Source: CAVTWS01 sp964390555 (GTDB taxonomy: Bacteria > Actinomycetota > Acidimicrobiia > Acidimicrobiales > SHLQ01). Taken from it: a stretch of 28,815 bases of DNA. The notes under the pieces were generated by a model. It had not been told where the DNA came from, made no database searches, and saw only the letters and a program-made list of their open reading frames with translations. How positions within the stretch are numbered: the first letter of the stretch is position 1; each line of letters opens with the position of its first letter. A program made the position numbers and the translations under genes. The stretch covers positions 1-28,815 of the forward strand of contig CAYMJU010000159.1 of assembly GCA_964390555.1 (NCBI GenBank). Reading direction: 5' to 3'. This document shows, piece by piece, positions 1-8,643 of this stretch.

Positions 1-1
1 G

Positions 2-805
2 CTCGCCGTCGCGCAGGGCAGCGATCGCCCGCCGCGGCTGGTCGTTTTGAAATACGACGGCGGAGCGGAAGACGGTCCGCGGCTGGGCCTCGTGGGAAAA
101 GGCGTGACGTTCGACAGCGGCGGATTGTCGATCAAGCCGACGGACGGCATGCTCACCATGAAATGCGACATGGCGAGGGCGGCTGCTGTAGTCGCGGCGA
201 TGTGTGCCATCGGTCGCGTCGGTGCGCCCGTGCGCGTGCGGGGATATGTGCCCATGACCGACAACATGACCGGCGGTGACGCCACCCGACCCGGCGACGT
301 GCTCACCATCCGCAACGGCAAGACCGTCGAGATCGGCAACACCGATGCCGAGGGTCGGCTGATCCTCGCCGACGCGCTGTCGCGAGCGAGCGAGGACAAG
401 CCGGCCGCGATCGTCGACCTGGCCACGCTCACCGGTGCGTGCATGGTCGCGCTCGGCGACCGTATCGCGGGCCTGATGGGCAACCACGACGGGTTCGCCG
501 ACCAGGTGGCGGGCGCGTCGGGCCGAGCCGGCGAGGCCATGTGGCGACTGCCGTTGCCCAAGGAGTACCGCAAGGCCCTCGATTCTCCGATCGCTGACCT
601 GCAGAACATCGGTGGGCCCTACGCTGGTGCCCTCACCGCCGGACTGTTTCTGGCCGAGTTCGTCGCCGACGGCATCCCCTGGGTACATCTCGACATCGCC
701 GGGCCGGCTTTCGTCGAGTACGACGAGGCCGAGATCACCAAGGGCGGCGTGGGCTACGGGGTGCGGACGCTCGTCGAACTGGCGAGCACGTTCGTCGCAC
801 CCTGA
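2..805 (+). CDS. pepA: Leucyl aminopeptidase (M17), 5'-truncated
   Basis: Metal-dependent cytosolic exopeptidase that removes N-terminal residues from peptides; only the catalytic C-terminal part lies in the window. The reading frame is open from base 2, and the first residues (LAVAQGSDRPPRLVVLKY) match the usual lead-in to the M17 catalytic domain, so the true start is upstream. The metal-binding motif GKGVTFDSGGLSIKP is encoded from about base 95 and the family signature NTDAEGRL around 338-361, followed by VDLATLTGA. The Lys, Asp and Glu metal ligands in these motifs are all present, so the enzyme looks intact. Its last 52 bases overlap the convergent gene at 754-1470. It has no evident link to the glycan genes downstream. 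Confidence 0.95.
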   Translation, partial: LAVAQGSDRPPRLVVLKYDGGAEDGPRLGLVGKGVTFDSGGLSIKPTDGMLTMKCDMARAAAVVAAMCAIGRVGAPVRVRGYVPMTDNMTGGDATRPGDVLTIRNGKTVEIGNTDAEGRLILADALSRASEDKPAAIVDLATLTGACMVALGDRIAGLMGNHDGFADQVAGASGRAGEAMWRLPLPKEYRKALDSPIADLQNIGGPYAGALTAGLFLAEFVADGIPWVHLDIAGPAFVEYDEAEITKGGVGYGVRTLVELASTFVAP

Positions 806-1470
806 CCGGGGATCGGTGACCGCTCGGTCGCCGCGGCGGCCATGCGGTGACGGTGGACCTCGCACGCCCACGTCACGGCCGCGTCGGCGAGCGACGGTCC
901 GAACCGCCACCGCAGCAACTGCCGCTCGACCGATCCGGTGTCCTCGCCGAGCTCGATGAGGCTGAGGGCCAGCTCGCGCGCCCGCCGTTGCTGGTCGAGC
1001 ATGACCGGCGCGGCCTCGTCGACGGCCCAACGGTCGTGGGCGGCCTTCAGGTCGGGCGACAGCCGATCGAGGTGGCGCCTGGCCAGCGGCGGTAGGCGGC
1101 GGCGTACTTCGAGGTGGTTGAGCCCGACGACGCGGGCGACCCCGAAGTGGACCAGACGGCCGATGCTGCGGATGATCGGCCGTTGCCGACCGGCACGGAG
1201 CCCGACGCCCAGGGCCATGGCGACGGCGTCGAGGTCGAGGGCGATCGCGGGCTCGGCCGACGCGTCGCCGTCGATTTCATCGGGGGCCAAGGCGTCGAAG
1301 GCGGTGGCCACGTGACGGATGAGCCATACCGACGACGGGCCCACGATCGGGAGCCAGAACCGCTCGGCGTAGAGCGAGCGGGGATCGTGACCGCGGACGT
1401 CGATCACCGGGTCTCTCCATGGGCTCACGATGATGGTGTCGGTCTCGGTCCAGGGGATCTGGCGCGACAT
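754..1470 (-). CDS. Conserved-looking protein of unknown function
   Basis: A 238-residue protein that I do not recognise. It has no signal peptide or membrane segment. It is rich in Arg, Leu and Ala, and the middle (about residues 75-140) reads as a run of helices that could form a small helical or winged-helix fold; this is a weak impression. An upstream in-frame ATG at 1497 is rejected because the predicted transcript starts near 1494. The chosen ATG at 1470 has a perfect AGGAGG (1475-1480) four bases upstream. It is the only gene here with a near-consensus sigma-70 promoter plus a classical ribosome site. It is divergent from the sirtuin gene, and its 3' end overlaps the aminopeptidase gene by 52 bases. 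Confidence 0.75.
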   Translation of the reverse strand: MSRQIPWTETDTIIVSPWRDPVIDVRGHDPRSLYAERFWLPIVGPSSVWLIRHVATAFDALAPDEIDGDASAEPAIALDLDAVAMALGVGLRAGRQRPIIRSIGRLVHFGVARVVGLNHLEVRRRLPPLARRHLDRLSPDLKAAHDRWAVDEAAPVMLDQQRRARELALSLIELGEDTGSVERQLLRWRFGPSLADAAVTWACEVHRHRMAAAATERSPIPGQGATNVLASSTSVRTP

Positions 1471-1500
1471 GATGCCTCCTGTTATGTGATGTTTCAATAT

Positions 1501-1529
1501 ATTTTATGCCTTTTCCGCGCCCACGTCAA
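1501..1529 (-). promoter_or_regulatory. Near-consensus promoter for the 754-1470 gene
   Basis: On the minus strand TTGACG (1524-1529) and TAAAAT (1501-1506) are separated by exactly 17 bases. Transcription would start near 1494, giving a leader of roughly 24 bases that contains AGGAGG. The AT-rich patch 1481-1515 stands out sharply from the GC-rich surroundings. The -35 box lies only a few bases from the presumed -35 region of the divergent sirtuin gene. Confidence 0.75.
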
Positions 1530-1531
1530 CC

Positions 1532-1561
1532 TCGACGGTCCGAGGGCTCACGGACTACCGT
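1532..1561 (+). promoter_or_regulatory. Leaderless-type promoter of the sirtuin gene
   Basis: A TACCGT -10 box (1556-1561) ends six bases before the ATG at 1568, so the transcript would begin at or next to the start codon. A weak -35-like TCGACG lies at 1532-1537 (18-base spacer). There is no Shine-Dalgarno sequence. Confidence 0.55.
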
Positions 1562-1567
1562 CGATCC

Positions 1568-2353
1568 ATGCAGCACAACGATCCGGCCGTGCTCGGCGCG
1601 CGCGACCTGGTGGCGGCGGCGAGCCGGGTGGTGGTGTTGACCGGCGCCGGGATCAGCACCGACAGCGGCTTGCCGGATTTCCGGGGCCCGAATGGACTGT
1701 GGACGCGCGACCCCGAGGCCGAGAAGGCGTCACGGATCGAGTACTACGTCAAAGACCCCGAAGTCCGCCGCCGGAATTGGTTGCGTCGCGCCGGAGGCGC
1801 GCCAGGGTTACCGAGCGTGGGCGCGCTGTGGACTCAGCGGGAGCCCAACGACGGTCATCGAGCCCTGGTCGAGCTCGAGCGATCGGGGCGGTTGCACACG
1901 CTGATCACCCAGAACGTCGACGAGCTGCATCAGGCTGCGGGCACCGATCCGACCAAGGTGGTCGAGATCCACGGCTCTACCCGCCGCGCCATGTGCCTGT
2001 CGTGTGACTACCGCGACGACATCGAGGTGGTCCTCGATCGGGTGCGAGCCGGTGAGGATGACCCGCATTGTCTGCGCTGCGGCGGGATTCTCAAGTCGGC
2101 GACCATCTCCTTTGGCCAATCCCTCGTCGAGGCCGACCTCGATCGATCCGAGCGAGCGGCCCGTGAGTGCGATCTGCTGCTCGCCATCGGCACGACCCTC
2201 AGCGTCTACCCGATCGCAGGAATCGTGCCGGTCGCCGCCCGCCGCGGCGCCCCGGTGGTGATCGTGAACGGAGAGGCCACCGACATGGATCACCTCGCCG
2301 ACGTGGTCGTGCGGGGATCGATCTCCGAGGTGTTGCCGCTCATCTGTAGTTGA
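1568..2353 (+). CDS. cobB: NAD-dependent protein deacylase, sirtuin (Sir2/CobB family)
   Basis: Removes acyl groups from protein lysines, using NAD and releasing nicotinamide; cytosolic. The 261-residue length is normal for bacterial sirtuins. Visible motifs are GAGIS (26-30) and DFRG (37-40) for NAD binding, TQNVD (114-118), catalytic His135 in EIHGS, and a zinc site with Cys143/Cys146 and Cys168/Cys171 in the small domain. GTTLSVYP near 208-215 completes the NAD pocket. The usual FGE motif is FGQ here (around 182-184). All catalytic residues are present. A -10 box six bases before the ATG suggests a leaderless mRNA. It is divergent from the unknown gene at 754-1470 and 62 bases upstream of the MoeB-like gene, which has its own -10 box. 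Confidence 0.95.
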   Translation: MQHNDPAVLGARDLVAAASRVVVLTGAGISTDSGLPDFRGPNGLWTRDPEAEKASRIEYYVKDPEVRRRNWLRRAGGAPGLPSVGALWTQREPNDGHRALVELERSGRLHTLITQNVDELHQAAGTDPTKVVEIHGSTRRAMCLSCDYRDDIEVVLDRVRAGEDDPHCLRCGGILKSATISFGQSLVEADLDRSERAARECDLLLAIGTTLSVYPIAGIVPVAARRGAPVVIVNGEATDMDHLADVVVRGSISEVLPLICS

Positions 2354-2378
2354 CCGACGCGGCGCCGCTCGCGTCTGG

Positions 2379-2409
2379 TTGCGGGAAATCCCGATCAGGT
2401 TGGTAGGGT
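2379..2409 (+). promoter_or_regulatory. Leaderless-type promoter of the rhodanese-MoeB gene
   Basis: A TAGGGT -10 box (2404-2409) ends six bases before the ATG at 2416. A possible -35, TTGCGG, lies at 2379-2384 with a long 19-base spacer. No ribosome site is visible, so the mRNA is probably leaderless. Confidence 0.5.
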
Positions 2410-2415
2410 TTCGGC

Positions 2416-3585
<1,170 letters not shown>

Positions 3586-3628
3586 TTCACAGAATCACGT
3601 TTGGCGCCGCAACGCGGGGCGGGTGCCC

Positions 3629-3634
3629 TAGGGT
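3629..3634 (+). promoter_or_regulatory. -10 box of the flippase-like gene
   Basis: TAGGGT, identical to the box before the MoeB-like gene, ends eight bases before the GTG at 3643. No clear -35 is seen. It is compatible with a leaderless mRNA. Confidence 0.4.
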
Positions 3635-3642
3635 GACCAACC

Positions 3643-4932
3643 GTGTTGCAGCGACTGAGGGCCCTGCGCGGCGAGGGTAGCCCACTGCCCGACGGCGCCT
3701 TGCCGCTCGGCATAGGCCTGATCATCAACGGCGTGACCACCTACGGGTTCTTGGCGGTGGCCGGTCACGCCCTGGACAAGGGCGAGGCCGACAGCCTCGC
3801 TGCCCTCTGGTCGCTCGGCTTCATCCTCGCGCCGGGGTTCTTTCAGCCCCTCGAGCAGGAGGTCGCCCGCGCCACCGCCTTCCGCGCGGCGCGGGGGTTG
3901 GGTTCGGCGCCGGTGTTGCGCAAGGCCACCCAGTTGGGTGGCGCGATGTTCGCCGTGGTCGTGGTGTGCGCCGTCGTCGCCTGGCCGCTCAAGCTTCGCG
4001 ACGAGGTGTTCGACCACCACCTCGCATTGTTGTTCTGCCTGATACTGCTCCTGTTCGGCTTCTGGGTGACCGAGCCCATTCGAGGTGTCCTCGCCGGACA
4101 GGGCGAGTTTCGCCGCTACTCGATCTACTTCGCGGTCGAGGGCGCGTCGCGCCTGGCGTTGGCGCTCGCTCTCGCCGGGATCGGCTCGTCGGTTGGCCCG
4201 TTCGCGTTCGCGTTCGCCGTCGTTCCATTGATTGCCGGCGCGTGCGCCGTCTGGGGCCGGCGGCCGATCGCGACCGCGGGCCCCAATGCGCCCTGGTCCG
4301 AGGTCAGCCAGTCGCTCGGGTATCTCCTGGCCGCATCGTTGTTCACGAACGTCTTGTTGAACATCGGACCTCTCGCCGTCAAGGCGATGAGCGGCGAGGG
4401 TGACGAGGGCGCGGCGGCCGCGTTCCTCAACGGTCTGATCATCGCTCGCATCCCTCTGTTCTTCTTCCAAGCGGTGCAGGCGTCGCTGTTGCCGCAGTTG
4501 GCTTCACTCGTCGGAGCCGGGGAGATAGTCGAGTTCCGGCGGGTGCTGCGTCGCTTGGTGCTCGCAGTCGGCGCCCTTGCCGTCACCGGTGTTGTGTTCG
4601 CCTATCTGATGGGACCGTTCGTGGTCGACCTGGTCTTCGGCAAGGAGATCGGCCACATCGACATGGCCTTGCTCGCCGGTGCCTCGGGCCTGTTCATGCT
4701 CGCCATGTCGTACGCCCAGGCCCACATCGCGCTTCACCGCCAGCGTCGGGTGACCGCCGGCTGGTTCGTCGGGGTAGCGGTGTTCCCGATCGTGATGGCG
4801 CTCGGTGACGACCTGTTCCGGCGCGTCGAGCTCGGACTCGTGGCCGGTGGCCTGGCGGCGATGCTCACCATGCGGTTGCTCTTGCCGCACCATCTCGAGT
4901 CGAAGGTCGACCACGGCCCGATGCCGGCCTGA
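3643..4932 (+). CDS. Polytopic membrane protein, polysaccharide flippase-like (Wzx/MurJ type)
   Basis: A 429-residue integral membrane protein with roughly 12 hydrophobic segments spread over the whole length, starting near residue 22. Size and layout fit the MOP superfamily, whose members flip lipid-linked sugars or export polysaccharides. Short stretches such as PLEQEVARATAFRAARG, with a charged loop after the second helix, resemble actinobacterial polysaccharide-biosynthesis exporters. No catalytic motif is expected in this family. The GTG start at 3643 is chosen because a -10 box lies eight bases upstream. It is followed after 83 bases by rmlA, which supports a role in moving a rhamnose-containing precursor. 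Since the window also encodes an ABC exporter, it may serve a second glycan. The substrate is unknown. Confidence 0.75.
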   Translation: MLQRLRALRGEGSPLPDGALPLGIGLIINGVTTYGFLAVAGHALDKGEADSLAALWSLGFILAPGFFQPLEQEVARATAFRAARGLGSAPVLRKATQLGGAMFAVVVVCAVVAWPLKLRDEVFDHHLALLFCLILLLFGFWVTEPIRGVLAGQGEFRRYSIYFAVEGASRLALALALAGIGSSVGPFAFAFAVVPLIAGACAVWGRRPIATAGPNAPWSEVSQSLGYLLAASLFTNVLLNIGPLAVKAMSGEGDEGAAAAFLNGLIIARIPLFFFQAVQASLLPQLASLVGAGEIVEFRRVLRRLVLAVGALAVTGVVFAYLMGPFVVDLVFGKEIGHIDMALLAGASGLFMLAMSYAQAHIALHRQRRVTAGWFVGVAVFPIVMALGDDLFRRVELGLVAGGLAAMLTMRLLLPHHLESKVDHGPMPA

Positions 4933-4964
4933 CGGGACTCCCTCTCTGACATGATGGGGGTCAC

Positions 4965-5001
4965 CCGGCCCCCTGCCCACGGTGTGGGGGTGCGGGGCCG
5001 G
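4965..5001. promoter_or_regulatory. Two-tier inverted repeat abutting the rmlA -10 box
   Basis: The outer arms CCGGCCCC (4965-4972) and GGGGCCGG (4994-5001) are a perfect 8-base match. Inside them CCCAC (4976-4980) and GTGGG (4984-4988) pair around a 3-base loop. It sits between the flippase stop and rmlA and ends exactly where the -10 box starts. There is no T-run, so an intrinsic terminator is doubtful. An operator or a structure in the upstream mRNA is possible. Confidence 0.5.
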
Positions 5002-5007
5002 TAGCAT
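5002..5007 (+). promoter_or_regulatory. -10 box of rmlA
   Basis: TAGCAT ends eight bases before the GTG at 5016. No Shine-Dalgarno sequence is present. The -35 region would fall inside the inverted repeat at 4965-5001. Confidence 0.5.
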
Positions 5008-5015
5008 CGTCGGCC

Positions 5016-6101
5016 GTGAAGGGCCTCATCCTCTCGGGCGGCGCGGGCACCCGCTTGCGACCGATCACCCACACCAAGGCCAAGCAGCTCGTCCCCATCG
5101 CCAACAAGCCGATCCTGTTCTACGGGATCGAGGGAATGGCCGCGGCTGGGATCACCGAGATCGGCATCATCATCGGTGACACCGGCGACGAGGTGCGTGC
5201 CGCGGTCGGCGATGGTTCTCGTTTCGGCGTCGGCGTCACCTACATACCCCAGGACGCGCCACTCGGCCTGGCCCACTGCGTCCTCATCGCCCGCGACTTC
5301 CTCGGCGACGACGACTTCGTGATGTACCTGGGCGACAACATGCTCGAGCAGGGCCTGGTCGAGTTCGTCGAGGGGTTCGAGGCCGCCCGTCGTTCCGGAG
5401 GCGCCACCGCCCCCGCAGCGCAGATCCTGCTCGCCCGAGTCGACAACCCCTCCTCGTTCGGAGTGGCCGAGGTCGATGCCGCGGGTGAGGTCGTACGGCT
5501 GGTCGAAAAGCCCAAGGACCCACCGTCGGACCTGGCGCTCGTCGGGGTCTACCTCTTCGATCCCACCATCCATCAGGCCGTCGCCGCGATCGAACCGTCA
5601 CCGCGCGGCGAGCTGGAGATAACCGACGCCATCCAGTGGCTCATCACCAACGGGCACCGGGTCCGCCACGAGGTGCTCCACGGCTGGTGGATCGACACCG
5701 GCAAGAAGGACCCGCTGCTCGAGTGCAACCGGCTGGTGCTCGACGCGCTAACCGCCGACGTGCAGGGCGACGTCGATCAGCGTTCGCGGGTCGAGGGCCG
5801 GGTGGTCATCGGCGCGGGCAGCCGGCTCGTCAACTCGACGGTGCGCGGTCCGGCGGTGATCGGATCCGGCACCGTCATCGAGGACAGCTTCATCGGCCCG
5901 TACAGCTCGATCGGTGACAACTGCTCGATCGTGCGCTCCGAGCTGGACAACTCGGTGATCCTCGAGAACAGCTCGATCAGCGACATCGAGCGTCTGACCG
6001 ACTCGTTGATCGGTCATCATGTCGAGGTCGTACGCTCCGACGTCCGACCCCGGGCTACCCGGGTGATGCTCGGCGACCACTCACGTGTCGAGATCGACTG
6101 A
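5016..6101 (+). CDS. rmlA: Glucose-1-phosphate thymidylyltransferase, long form (RmlA-like)
   Basis: Makes dTDP-glucose from dTTP and glucose-1-phosphate, the first step to dTDP-L-rhamnose. The nucleotidyltransferase domain covers about residues 1-240, with GGAGTRLRP (8-16) for phosphate binding, the metal/nucleotide region LGDNM (105-109) and EKP (164-166). Residues about 255-355 show hexapeptide repeats (for example VIGAGSRL, VIGSGTVI, SSIGDNCS) forming a left-handed beta-helix, which the short RmlA lacks. The 361-residue length fits the long form known from archaea and actinomycetes (StrD type). The GTG start is supported by the -10 box eight bases upstream. rmlC-like, rmlB and rmlD follow on the same strand, so it likely heads the rhamnose operon. 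Confidence 0.93.
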   Translation: MKGLILSGGAGTRLRPITHTKAKQLVPIANKPILFYGIEGMAAAGITEIGIIIGDTGDEVRAAVGDGSRFGVGVTYIPQDAPLGLAHCVLIARDFLGDDDFVMYLGDNMLEQGLVEFVEGFEAARRSGGATAPAAQILLARVDNPSSFGVAEVDAAGEVVRLVEKPKDPPSDLALVGVYLFDPTIHQAVAAIEPSPRGELEITDAIQWLITNGHRVRHEVLHGWWIDTGKKDPLLECNRLVLDALTADVQGDVDQRSRVEGRVVIGAGSRLVNSTVRGPAVIGSGTVIEDSFIGPYSSIGDNCSIVRSELDNSVILENSSISDIERLTDSLIGHHVEVVRSDVRPRATRVMLGDHSRVEID

Positions 6102-6114
6102 CGACGAGAAGACC

Positions 6115-6681
6115 ATGGCCATCATCACAGAATCCGCGGCCATTGCCGGCGTCCACCTCGTTCAGCCCAAGCTGTTCGGCGACGAGCGCGGCGTGTTCGT
6201 CGAGACCTATCGGAGGGCGTGGTTCCCGAACGGTCGCGAGATGATCCAGGGCAACCGGGCCGACCGCCAACAGGGCTGCGTCGTCGGTCTGCACTATCAC
6301 CTGCACCAGGCGGACTACTGGTACGTGCCCAACGGCCGGGCCCGGGTGGTGCTGCACGACCTGCGGGTCGGGTCACCGACCGATGGGGCCACCGTCGAGC
6401 TCGATCTCGGTCAGGAGCCCGACGGCACCCACCAGCACCGCGGCGTGTACATCCCGCCCGGTGTGGCCCACGGGTTCGCTTCGCTCACCGACATGACGAT
6501 CACCTATCTCGTCGATGGCTACTACAACCCCGCCGACGAGCTGGGCGTGGCGTGGGACGACCCGGCCATCGCCGCCGACTGGGGGGTCGTCGATCCCGTG
6601 TTGTCCAACCGGGATCGCACCAATCCGCTGCGGGTCGACATCGACCCCGCCCGGCGCCCGCACGTGTCCCTGCGCCTGTAA
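6115..6681 (+). CDS. rmlC: dTDP-4-dehydrorhamnose 3,5-epimerase-like protein (RmlC family)
   Basis: Cupin-fold enzyme expected to epimerise C3 and C5 of dTDP-4-keto-6-deoxyglucose. The 188-residue length, FGDERGVFVE near residue 21, catalytic His60 (GLHYH), Tyr131, IPPGVAHGF (113-121) and the WDDP-type end segment all fit the family. By eye alignment, however, the Arg of the usual LRGLH motif is Val57, and the Lys that follows in the AxKYV segment is Trp69. Both normally act in substrate binding or catalysis, so the activity could be altered. The ATG at 6115 is preferred over one at 6085 that overlaps rmlA; GAGAAG (6106-6111) lies just upstream. It sits between rmlA and rmlB with 13- and 27-base gaps. 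Confidence 0.85.
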   Translation: MAIITESAAIAGVHLVQPKLFGDERGVFVETYRRAWFPNGREMIQGNRADRQQGCVVGLHYHLHQADYWYVPNGRARVVLHDLRVGSPTDGATVELDLGQEPDGTHQHRGVYIPPGVAHGFASLTDMTITYLVDGYYNPADELGVAWDDPAIAADWGVVDPVLSNRDRTNPLRVDIDPARRPHVSLRL

Positions 6682-6708
6682 GCCGAGTCCGTCCAGGAGC
6701 CCTCGACC

Positions 6709-7671
6709 ATGAAGCTGTTCATCACCGGGGCCGCCGGGTTCATCGGCTCGAACTTCGTCCGCCACGTTCTCGCCACGAGCGACGACGAGGTGACCGTGTA
6801 CGACGCGCTCACCTACGCCGGCAACCTCGACAACTTGCTCGGCCTCGACGCTGACCCTCGGTTCTCGTTCATCAAGGGGGACATCTGCGACCGTGAAGCG
6901 GTGGCCGCGGCGATGGACGGCCACGAGCGCGTGGTTCACTTCGCCGCCGAGAGCCACGTCGACAACTCGATCAAGAACCCCGACGTCTTCGTGCGCACCA
7001 ACTGCGACGGCACCAACGTGATGTGCGACACCGCCCGGCGCGTCGGCGTCGACCGGTTCCTGCACATCTCGACCGACGAGGTCTACGGCTCGATCCTCGA
7101 AGGTTCGTTCCGCGAGACCGATCCGCTCGGGCCCCGTTCGCCGTACTCGGCATCCAAGGCCGGCTCGGACCTGATCGCGTTGTCCTATCACTCGACCTAC
7201 GGGCTGCCGGTGCTGGTCACCCGGTCGTCGAACCAGTTCGGGCCCTACCAGTACCCCGAGAAGGTGATCCCGCTGTTCGTCACCAACCTCCTCGACGGCA
7301 GGAAGGTGCCCCTCTACGGCGACGGCATGAACGTCCGCGATTGGCTGTTCGTGGAGGACAACTGTGCAGCCGTCGACCTGGTGCTGCGCGGGGGAGCGGT
7401 CGGCGAGATCTACAACATCGGTGCCGGTAACGAGGTCCCGAATCGCGAGCTCACCGACAGGATCCTGGCCCTCACCGGTTGTGGCGACGAGATGATCGAC
7501 TACGTCGAGGACCGCCTGGGGCACGATCGTCGGTACTCTGTCGCCACCGACAAGGTCGAGGCCCTTGGGTGGACCCCACGGCGCGAGCTGGGCGAGGCGC
7601 TCGAGGCGACCGTGGCCTGGTACCGCGACAACCGCTGGTGGTGGGAGCCGCTCAAGAGGCTCGGCGGATAG
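6709..7671 (+). CDS. rmlB: dTDP-glucose 4,6-dehydratase
   Basis: Extended SDR enzyme converting dTDP-glucose to dTDP-4-keto-6-deoxyglucose with bound NAD. The NAD motif TGAAGFIG is at 6-13. The catalytic STDEVYG is at 121-127, where Thr-Asp-Glu carry out the dehydration. YSASK (146-150) supplies the Tyr-Lys pair. SSNQFGPYQYPEK near 173 and the substrate segment GDGMNVRDWL complete the profile. The 320-residue length is normal. An AGGAG ribosome site at 6695-6699 lies nine bases before the ATG. It shares the strand with rmlA and rmlC-like. The 111-base gap to rmlD holds three short hairpins. Confidence 0.96.
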   Translation: MKLFITGAAGFIGSNFVRHVLATSDDEVTVYDALTYAGNLDNLLGLDADPRFSFIKGDICDREAVAAAMDGHERVVHFAAESHVDNSIKNPDVFVRTNCDGTNVMCDTARRVGVDRFLHISTDEVYGSILEGSFRETDPLGPRSPYSASKAGSDLIALSYHSTYGLPVLVTRSSNQFGPYQYPEKVIPLFVTNLLDGRKVPLYGDGMNVRDWLFVEDNCAAVDLVLRGGAVGEIYNIGAGNEVPNRELTDRILALTGCGDEMIDYVEDRLGHDRRYSVATDKVEALGWTPRRELGEALEATVAWYRDNRWWWEPLKRLGG

Positions 7672-7676
7672 GGGAT

Positions 7677-7765
7677 CGACGGTGGCTCGAACCGTTGACA
7701 TCGCCTCGCTTCGCAAGGCGACGACCGCGCGGCATTGCTGGGTCGCGTGCGCTGTCAGCGCACGC
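7677..7765. promoter_or_regulatory. Three consecutive short hairpins between rmlB and rmlD
   Basis: Three inverted repeats, each spanning 21 bases: 7677-7697 (7-base stem with one G-U pair, 7-base loop), 7701-7721 (TCGCCT/AGGCGA, 9-base loop) and 7745-7765 (GCGTGCGCT/AGCGCACGC, perfect 9-base stem, 3-base loop). No T-tract follows any of them, so a classical terminator is unlikely. mRNA protection, partial termination or a processing site are possible roles. The rmlD start follows 17 bases after the last stem. Confidence 0.4.
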
Positions 7766-7782
7766 TCAACGGCGGCCCGCTA

Positions 7783-8643
7783 GTGGCCCCTAGGCGACAT
7801 CGCGTCGTCGTCACTGGGGCCGGCGGCCAACTCGGCATCGACGTGGCCAGCGCCTTCGACGCCACCCACGAGGTGGTCGCCCTCGACCGCGCTGCGCTCG
7901 ACGTCGGCGACCGCGACTCGGTGCTCGGTGCCCTCGGGTCCTTGCGACCCGACCTGGTCGTCAACTGCGCGGCGTGGACGGCGGTCGACGCGTGCGAATC
8001 CGATCCCGATCGGGCGTACCGGGACAACGCGCTCGGCCCGCGCCACATCGCTGAGGGCTGTCGCCGGTTCGGCGCCCACCTGGTCCACGTCTCGACGGAT
8101 TACGTGTTCGATGGCACCAAGGCGTCGCCCTACCACGAGTGGGACGAACCGGCGCCACGGTCCGTCTACGGCGCGTCCAAGCTCGCGGGCGAGCGCGAGA
8201 TCGGGCCCGACCACACGATCGTCCGCACGGCCTGGGTGGTGGGCCCCCACGGTGCCAACATGGTCAAGACGGTCCTGCGGATGCTGGACTCTCACCCGAC
8301 GCTTCGGTTCGTGTCCGATCAGATCGGGTGCCCGACGTTCACCGCCGACCTGGCTGGCCTCGTGCGCCGGCTGGCGGTCGAGCGCCGGCCCGGTCTGTTC
8401 CACGGCACCAACCAGGGCGCGGTGTCGTGGTTCGAGTTCGTCCGCTCCGTCGTCCTAGCCGTGGGAGAGGACCCTGGGCGGGTGGAGGCGATCACCACCG
8501 CCGAGCTCGATCCGCCCCGCCCGGCCCCGCGGCCCGCGAACTCGGTGCTCGACAACGCGGCGCTCCGGTTGGCCGGCCTGCCGCTTCTCCGCGATTTCCG
8601 CGAGCCGCTGGCCGAGACGATCGCTCAGCTCCGGTCGAGCTGA
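7783..8643 (+). CDS. rmlD: dTDP-4-dehydrorhamnose reductase
   Basis: Last step of dTDP-L-rhamnose synthesis: NAD(P)H reduction of the 4-keto group. With the start at GTG 7783 the protein has 286 residues, with TGAGGQLG (11-18) for cofactor binding, STDYVFDG (104-111), and YGASK (129-133) carrying the Tyr-Lys pair. CAAWTAVD near 62-69 and the RTAWVVG segment are family typical. A TTG at 7735 would add 16 residues but would begin inside the hairpin region, so 7783 is preferred; no strong ribosome site is seen for either. Its last 19 bases overlap the convergent SpoIID-like gene. With rmlA, rmlC-like and rmlB it completes the four-gene rhamnose set. Confidence 0.94.
   Translation: MAPRRHRVVVTGAGGQLGIDVASAFDATHEVVALDRAALDVGDRDSVLGALGSLRPDLVVNCAAWTAVDACESDPDRAYRDNALGPRHIAEGCRRFGAHLVHVSTDYVFDGTKASPYHEWDEPAPRSVYGASKLAGEREIGPDHTIVRTAWVVGPHGANMVKTVLRMLDSHPTLRFVSDQIGCPTFTADLAGLVRRLAVERRPGLFHGTNQGAVSWFEFVRSVVLAVGEDPGRVEAITTAELDPPRPAPRPANSVLDNAALRLAGLPLLRDFREPLAETIAQLRSS

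Noticed and set aside
1471..1497. Upstream start for the 754-1470 gene (ATG at 1497)
   Set aside because: It lies before the transcript start predicted from the TTGACG-17-TAAAAT promoter, while ATG 1470 has AGGAGG at good distance.
1114..2007. Long open frame on the plus strand (297 codons)
   Set aside because: It runs antisense to the unknown gene and then out of frame through the sirtuin gene. Its product is Arg/Gly/Pro-rich low-complexity sequence, typical of a shadow frame in high-GC DNA.
7695..7700. TTGACA matching a consensus -35 between rmlB and rmlD
   Set aside because: No TAnnnT box lies 16-19 bases downstream; the DNA there is GC-rich and part of a hairpin.
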